Of a DNA stretch of 13,002 nucleotides, positions 7,813-13,002 are shown piece after piece. A program made the position numbers and the translations under genes. This stretch comes from Hamiltosporidium magnivora. Its lineage: Eukaryota; Microsporidia; Dubosqiidae. The DNA is taken from NCBI GenBank assembly GCA_004325065.1, contig PITI01000395.1, forward strand, positions 1 through 13,002, written 5' to 3'. Each line of letters starts with the position of its first letter. Position 1 is the stretch's first letter. The notes beneath the pieces are model-generated. The model saw nothing but the letters and a program-made list of their open reading frames with translations. It was not told the DNA's origin and did no database searches.

Positions 7813-10197
7813 TCATATCAAAAAATTTATTAATATTTTGAATTCTTTTCTAAGGAAAAAGGCGTTGAGACCAATGATTTTTATTATTCTTATTCAAAGG
7901 TTTAAACATAAATGAATAATTTAAAAAAGTTGTAAATTTCGTTGTTAGTAAGTACACACAAGCGAAAATATAGAACTACGGGCAGCAAATGTCATTCCGA
8001 GAGACTTGCATCTAGGTGTGACTATTGACTGATCACTCATTTGCAAACCCGTTGAAATTCAGTAAAAGCTTCGTTAAATTAATTTGATCTGAAATTAAAA
8101 GGTAGAATTTGTTTTCGAATAATGATCGGAGACAGTAAAAAGTAAAACGGCCGAAATAAACGACATCATAGAATATTTTTCTTACGGAACAGTATATCAG
8201 CAATCTTAAGGCTGATCAGGTATTTCGAAAAAACCTTTTTTGAAAAGAAGATGCGTATTTACTTTAAAAACCGGATCTTTGATCTTTCGTATATTTGATC
8301 TCTAGAATTACTTTTATACTATATCGAAATTAAAAACTGATTTATTAGAACCTAAAAAAACGAATATCTAAACTAAAAAAAAGTAATATTGCAAGTATAT
8401 AGTTTTTTCTTTTTTGCTTTTTGTATATAAGTAGATATTTGATTGTGAAGTTAATGTGATATACAGAAAATTAGCTTCCAACTAAAGATTTTATCTCTTA
8501 TTTTACGAAAAATCTCTTGATATTTAATGATACTAGGCTCCTCGAAACAAAAATCTAAGGAACGACTTTGAGATGAAGTCGATGAATTTTTAAAAGTTAT
8601 AAACTTATAAATAAATAAATAGAAAGAAGTTAATTACAAAATAAACATGTGAAAACACGCTATTCTATGTTAAAATATCATTGTTTTCCTATGTGAAAAA
8701 TAATATAATGAAGCAAAAGAAACTAAACACGGAATTAAAATTAAGAGATATAAGAAAAACTAATATAAGGACTAATAACAAATAAAACAACATGATTATA
8801 TTCATAAAAAATAGTTCAATTAAGAAAAAATGGCATTGATCGTAAAACATGAGAGTGCTTCAATTCAAATCGGTTGATTTTTTAACTTGGATTTTACAAG
8901 GCTTGAAATAATACATAAAAATATTAAAAATGTTCGGCTGTTATGAAATAGTTGAATAATCTTCCTTGAATAAATACTAGAAGAGTCAACCAAGCATTGA
9001 GCAGCGAGTTAACATATGCTTCAGCAAAACATGAATTGTTATTACGAAGTGACATATCAACGAGAAGAAATGTGTTTCAAAGTAGGTAAACGTAAATTAA
9101 ATTTTTATATATCCAAAACGTTTTTTGTAAAAAGATATAGTTTGAAGAAAGAAATGAACAAAAAGTAATTAGCAAAGGCTTTCGTAGCAAAATTATTTTA
9201 CAAAATTAAATCATTCTCCATTTCACTGCAAAATTCTTTAAAAATGAGCATATGTTTGATATGTGTTCGAGACAATTAAATATTTGATTTAAAGTCTCTT
9301 AAGGAAATAATTGTTTGTTATCTGTGCAGAAATGTCTCTTGGGTAAAAGTGGTAAAACAACAATTTACCTCAAGGAAATGTAAAGCATAGCGCCGCTCGA
9401 TATTAGAAAATACTAGAAATGTATTCATTAGCCTATACTGGTATATTTAAATACCATTTTTACTTTTACTGGATGGAGTTGATTTCATTCATCAAAACGA
9501 AATAAGATGATTTTCCTAAAGAAAAATCTTAAAAAGCATTTTTAAATAACAGTACACATCAGTAAAACCTATGTAAATATTTAAATAAGATCCTAGTTCG
9601 CTTGTGTCAAAAATGCGAAAGATATCATATTTTTTTACTTATTTGCCTCACCAACTCTTTAAAACTTTGCGAATGGAAAAATCAAGAATAAAAGAATTTC
9701 TTCAAAATAAAAAAATTAAATCCTAAACATTCCCTTAATATTTTCACTCAAGTTTAATTTTGGTTTATAATCTTTAAATTCATTACGTATAGGCCAGAAG
9801 TAGCAATCACCTATGTATTAAGGGGTTTATTTTGTAAAAAGTATCTAAAGATATTTTTAACTTTTTTATTCGACAAAGAATTGGTGTTTTAACAAACACA
9901 GATAAAAATTAAAGTTACAATGAAAAATCTTGTACAGCTCTAAAAGGTACGATTTATTTTTTGCTCGTTAGAAATTATGACAATACAGAGAGATTTATAA
10001 CTCTAAATAAAATCAGAAAACTTATTTACGAATAGCAAGAATCATAAATCTTAGAATAGTAAACATAAAGAGAGGATAGAAATCGAAACAGAAATATATA
10101 CAAATACGGAAAAATTCAAATTCAGCAAACAAGAGTAAAATGAAAACCAAGCTTAAAAGTAAGTATATTTTATTTTCGTATTAAAATTTAAAAAATA
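7813..10197. other. Long AT-rich spacer, no supported gene
   Basis: About 2.4 kb with no ATG-started frame worth calling. Slightly G+C-richer patches at about 7975-8060 and 8140-8290 give short protein-like plus-strand stretches with several stops, and no family is recognised in them. I see no tRNA, rRNA or tandem array. Confidence 0.6.
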
Positions 10198-10220
10198 ACA
10201 GACCTCGGAGCTGAGGCATC

Positions 10221-10236
10221 TTATGGTACTAAATTC
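10221..10236 (+). repeat. Left terminal inverted repeat core of the Merlin relic
   Basis: TTATGGTACTAAATTC matches the reverse complement of 11205-11220 at 15 of 16 bases, the ninth base being C here and G there. A further 30 or so A-rich bases inside also align with small gaps. Outside lies a G+C-rich arm beginning ACAGACC at 10198, comparable to ACACGTCC on the other end. Confidence 0.8.
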
Positions 10237-10421
10237 GCATTAAAAACAAAAATTTAAAAAAAGTATCGTAAATTTATATTTGTAACTTTACAATTCCAAT
10301 TTACTAACATTTTATGACACTCAACAATAAAGTAATTTTAAATATAATGATAAATTTAAGAAATGAATACTTTAAACGGCTTTAGGAAGAGCCAGACAAT
10401 CCCGACATCACATCTAATAAT

Positions 10422-11165
10422 TCATTGTACATTTTCCAACATCAAATAATAAAGGTAACCATATTTTTTATTCAGTCCGCCATCGATTTGTAATAAACTT
10501 CTTGAGTGAGATCAATTTCTCTCAATCTTGTTGGTATGAACACCCGAGATTCGAGCAATAAATACGCGCCAGTAATTTTCTATTTCATACAAACGTTTTT
10601 AAAAATCTCCATAACGTTTCCAACAGTCTGTATAGATTATACTACTTGGCTTCACAAGTTATATTATAATGCGGGTAATTGTTTCTTTATTTCTAGAAAA
10701 GATAGGTATCAACATTATTTTACAAGCCGGTGTTCCTTCAACACACCCCAAACTTATCGTACTTTCGTTTACCAAATTTGGGATCGTCAATTTCTAAAAT
10801 GATTTCATTTTCCAAAATATATTCCTTGGTTGCAATGAAATTACTTTTGGCTTTATCATTCATTTTTTTAACTAACGCCTCTAATAACTTTTTAGAATAT
10901 AACGATCGGAAGATATTGTTCTCATTTGTGTGTAATTAAGTAAATCACAAACTGTTTATAAAATTTTTAAGACTTTTTTATAGTCCGAGCAAGGTACTTT
11001 TAAACTCAAAACTTTCTTTTTACATGTAGACCATGCACAAATTAAAATGAATAATGATTTTGACACCAACCTTGTTAAAGAAATACAGGCACTGAATTTT
11101 GGTTCTACAAGAGTTAATATATGGCAGTTAAGCCAATCACTAAATTTATTGAAACCAAAACTCAT
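10422..11165 (-). pseudogene. IS1595/Merlin-family DDE transposase, frameshifted
   Basis: The enzyme would cut and join transposon ends. All major parts are visible but spread over three minus-strand frames. (1) The N-terminal part, 11165-10959, has an ATG and a zinc-ribbon remnant CAWSTCKKK (cysteines at 11037-11039 and 11022-11024). (2) 10935-10741 holds LEIDDPKFGKRKY, where the family has EIDE.FGKRKYN; the first catalytic aspartate is at 10783-10788. (3) 10742 down to 10425 begins VEGT, then reads IIYTDCWKRYGDF with the second aspartate at 10626-10628, then GVHTNKIER with the third acidic residue at 10521-10523. Stops in part 3 are TAA (10659-10661), TAA (10599-10601), TGA (10512-10514, exactly where the family has the tryptophan of IEGTW) and TGA (10422-10424). 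The span of about 248 codons matches the family's usual length. The element's terminal repeats flank it. ORFs on the opposite strand here are shadows. Confidence 0.88.
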
Positions 11166-11204
11166 TTAAAAGGGTAATTTTTTTAATGTTTGTTTTTTTA
11201 AAGT

Positions 11205-11220
11205 GAATTTACTACCATAA
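11205..11220 (-). repeat. Right terminal inverted repeat core of the Merlin relic
   Basis: GAATTTACTACCATAA is the partner of 10221-10236 with one mismatch in 16. It lies about 40 bases upstream of the transposase ATG and is followed outward by a G+C-rich arm (11221-11245), a striking patch in AT-rich DNA. In an intact element the transposase promoter would lie in or beside this repeat. Confidence 0.8.
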
Positions 11221-11245
11221 AGGTACCCTTCGCCCACGGACGTGT

Positions 11246-12366
11246 TTTAATTTGAAGATCTTAAAGTCAAAAATGTTGAAAAAGCCAAATTAAATTTATA
11301 TTCTTATATATTAAATCTTGAGCGTAAACCAGAAAAAATACACCAAATGATCACAAAAAAGCAAATCTCAATTTAAAATATTTTCGTTTATTTAGCAAAC
11401 AGTTTAAACTTAAAAAAACACGCAAACGCGATTTAAATATAACGTAATACAAACTAAAGCATATGTTAAGGTTGTTTTATAGCACCAGTTTGCACTAAGT
11501 TAAGCCTTTTGAAAAAAAAATACAATGGAAGAATAATTTTTTGTTAAAATAGGTTGTCTAATTAGATTTATAACTTAAATAAAAATTTAGCTTTATATTT
11601 TTTTGAAGACATATACTTTTAAGATAAAATTATTTGCGTTTTTGAAATCGGCTTCGGAATATAGAATTAATTCTTCCCGCCAAATCAAGAGTTTTTCAAA
11701 AATAATAATCAGACCATTTTTTTAATTTGCATGTATTTATATATAATTATTACACGTCTCATAAATTTATGTTGATTTGATTCTTTCAAAATTATAAATT
11801 TTGTTTTTTAATTGAGTTTTGTTAGTTCATAATAATGTGAATATCAATAGCGATCTGATAGACAATGAATGTGTGTGATGGCTGTGAAACTCACGGGTTA
11901 AAATTTTGGTAGACTATAAACCACATTGGATATATTGGCCAATCAATCATAATTACGTATTAGAACTGATTTGAAGAACAATGAAAATTAAAAGACAATC
12001 AAAAATCTATAGCTCGATCCGGAAATATAACAATGACATATGGAACATAAATGTTAGAGATTGACGGAAAAAATAGAAAAAACCGTGAATTTTATTTTGC
12101 TTTGACTTCTTAGAAGAGGCTTTTCGTAAAAGAGGAATATAAACAGAAAATACCATAACATTGATTAGCGAAAGAAGACGTTACATCAGTCATACTAAAC
12201 AGAGAAAGCTAGAATTTAATGCGAGTAAGTAAGAAAGATAATGCCATTAGATATATAATTGATAATTTAAGAAGTTATTTGTAGGAAAAATAATTTTTAC
12301 AATTAAATTGTAAAATATAATGTTACAAATATTGCTTTTGAAGTTATTTTCATAATTTGCCAGTTC
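11246..12366. other. AT-rich spacer, no supported gene
   Basis: I see no gene. A 15-codon plus-strand ATG frame at 11865-11912 reads a CxxC (CDGC) followed by HGLKFW before a TAG, but is too short to call. The last few hundred bases form the distal upstream region of the secreted-protein gene. Confidence 0.6.
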
Positions 12367-12433
12367 TTAATTAATTTGGATTTATAGGATTTTTTTAAAA
12401 AAATAAAAAAGTCTAAAAATCCAAATTAATTAA
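12367..12433. repeat. 17-bp perfect inverted repeat upstream of the secreted-protein gene
   Basis: TTAATTAATTTGGATTT (12367-12383) and its exact reverse complement (12417-12433) enclose 33 bases; after one mismatch three further pairs form. The interior itself holds a 16-base perfect palindrome, T7A7 flanked by A and T (12389-12404), so the whole 67 bases can fold on themselves. It ends 62 bases before the start codon and 34 before the TATA box. It could be a dimeric protein-binding site, a miniature foldback element or the transcription end of a lost neighbour. The length of the perfect arms makes chance unlikely even in AT-rich DNA. Confidence 0.75.
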
Positions 12434-12467
12434 AATTAGTCTTTTGACTAGAACCAGATTTATAGAG

Positions 12468-12475
12468 TATATAAA
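12468..12475 (+). promoter_or_regulatory. TATA box of the secreted-protein gene
   Basis: TATATAAA lies 20 bases before the ATG at 12496. A TATA box normally places the transcription start 25-30 bases downstream, so the messenger would have almost no 5' leader. That is usual in microsporidia and supports ATG 12496 as the start. Confidence 0.55.
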
Positions 12476-12495
12476 GCAAGAAAGTGAAAGCCTTC

Positions 12496-12882
12496 ATGAA
12501 CCTCTTCACTGTTTTCTTGATTCAAAACACTCTCTGTGCTGGTATTTCAAATCCGATGTTAGACATGGATCGAAATCCAGTTCATTATACTGTCATAAAT
12601 TTACAGTTTATAGAAGATGAATCCAATCTTTACGTTCCGCTAGCGCTTGATCCTGTCCATATTAGTATAATAAATAGATATCAAGATGTAATGGATGACA
12701 TTTCTCTAGCCTTACCCTACGCCAACTCCATTCTTGAAGTCGATTTAGAAATAACAAAATTTATATTTGAAGATGCTATAAAAGAAGCTATCGATTTATT
12801 TAAAAATATCACATCTTTTTACAATAGTGGCAAGTGTTATATTTGTTTTCATGACATTAACGCAGTTCTAGGTTTAACATAA
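12496..12882 (+). CDS. Small predicted secreted protein, family unknown
   Basis: A 128-residue protein with a classic signal peptide: MNLFTVFLIQNTLCA, probably cleaved after A15. The mature part is acidic, with a probable beta-like region (about 29-60) and a helical stretch (about 61-108) rich in Asp, Glu and Ile. A CYIC pair lies at 114-117 close to the C-terminus, and N104-I-T is a possible N-glycosylation site. No second membrane segment is seen, so export or a luminal location is likely. The frame extends four codons upstream to a GTG, but the ATG at 12496 is the credible eukaryotic start, given the TATA box at 12468 and the signal peptide. The base composition of the open frame is less AT-rich than the spacer, which supports real coding. 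The stop sits exactly where a G+C-rich island begins, so the original C-terminus may have been longer. I do not recognise the family. Confidence 0.75.
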   Translation: MNLFTVFLIQNTLCAGISNPMLDMDRNPVHYTVINLQFIEDESNLYVPLALDPVHISIINRYQDVMDDISLALPYANSILEVDLEITKFIFEDAIKEAIDLFKNITSFYNSGKCYICFHDINAVLGLT

Positions 12883-13002
12883 ATAACTGCCACCCCAACA
12901 CTCCATCGGTAACCCCTGCGATACCTACGTCCCAAAGCCTTTCATCTACCAGGTGTGTAGAACCTAATTGATAGGCGAGGCAGTTGCCCGGAGTTCGTTA
13001 AT
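12883..13002. other. G+C-rich island truncated by the window end
   Basis: G+C rises abruptly to about 51% (61 of 120 bases) directly after the TAA of the secreted-protein gene and continues off the window. AACTGCC (12885-12891) and GGCAGTT (12979-12985) are inverted repeats that would close a domain of about 100 bases. The minus strand is open for 46 codons (12997-12860) and a plus frame is partly open, as expected of G+C-rich DNA. It does not match the conserved parts of 5S, SSU or LSU rRNA or a tRNA as far as I can tell by eye. Possible readings are the end of an inserted element, a structured RNA gene, or foreign DNA. It shows no visible similarity to the island at 2641-2950. Confidence 0.55.

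Larger units (their letters stand above)
10198..11245 (-). mobile_element. Decayed Merlin/IS1595-type DNA transposon
   Basis: A relic element of about 1.05 kb. A broken IS1595-family (ISXO2-like, DDE) transposase occupies 10422-11165 on the minus strand and is flanked by terminal inverted repeats. The best-kept 16 bases are TTATGGTACTAAATTC at 10221-10236 and its reverse complement, with one mismatch, at 11205-11220. Similarity continues inward as A-rich sequence and outward into G+C-rich arms (10198-10220 and 11221-11245) that are alignable but diverged. The outer limits are therefore approximate. No target-site duplication is recognisable. Merlin elements are the eukaryotic counterparts of IS1595/IS1016 and are known from microsporidia. 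The frameshifts and stops mean it cannot move by itself. Confidence 0.85.

Noticed and set aside
10506..10939. Plus-strand open frames at 10506-10802 and 10730-10939.
   Set aside because: They are antisense to the Merlin/IS1595 transposase remnant, whose family motifs are on the minus strand; the first also begins with GTG rather than ATG.
12885..12985. Possible tRNA or 5S rRNA in the terminal G+C-rich island.
   Set aside because: There is no T-loop with a pairing stem and no 5S internal control sequence. The GGTTC on the minus strand is only a partial box-B match.

Overview
The window looks like AT-rich, gene-poor nuclear DNA from a small-genome eukaryote, most likely a microsporidian with a large, loosely packed genome. 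That assignment is inference. It rests on very low background G+C (about 23% in a line I counted), intronless genes of ordinary eukaryotic type (a four-helix DHHC palmitoyltransferase and a short signal-peptide protein), very short 5' leaders, and a decayed Merlin/IS1595-type transposon, a family well known in microsporidia. I see no tRNA, rRNA, CRISPR array or bacterial operon.

Layout. 1-1222: AT-rich spacer. 1223-2011 (minus): intact DHHC S-acyltransferase, the only gene I can name with confidence. 2012-2640: spacer. 2641-2950: a sharply bounded G+C-rich island (about 44% by my count) with broken open frames and no recognised family. 3219-3491 (plus): possible membrane-protein gene interrupted by one TAG. 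3492-6319: spacer with a few hairpins. 6320-7812: a cluster of weak, broken open frames, none recognised. 7813-10197: spacer. 10198-11245: relic of a Merlin/IS1595 DNA transposon with matching terminal inverted repeats and a frameshifted, stop-ridden transposase on the minus strand. 11246-12366: spacer. 12367-12433: a 17-bp perfect inverted repeat in the promoter region of the last gene. 12496-12882 (plus): small predicted secreted protein behind a TATA box. 12883-13002: a second G+C-rich island (about 51%) that starts exactly at that gene's stop codon and runs off the window.

The two intact genes probably do not form a functional unit: they lie more than 10 kb apart on opposite strands. One is a housekeeping membrane enzyme that lipidates proteins in the Golgi/endomembrane system. 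The other is an orphan protein entering the secretory pathway, possibly exported to the host. Much of the space between them appears to be mutationally decayed DNA, of which the transposon is the only part I can identify by family.
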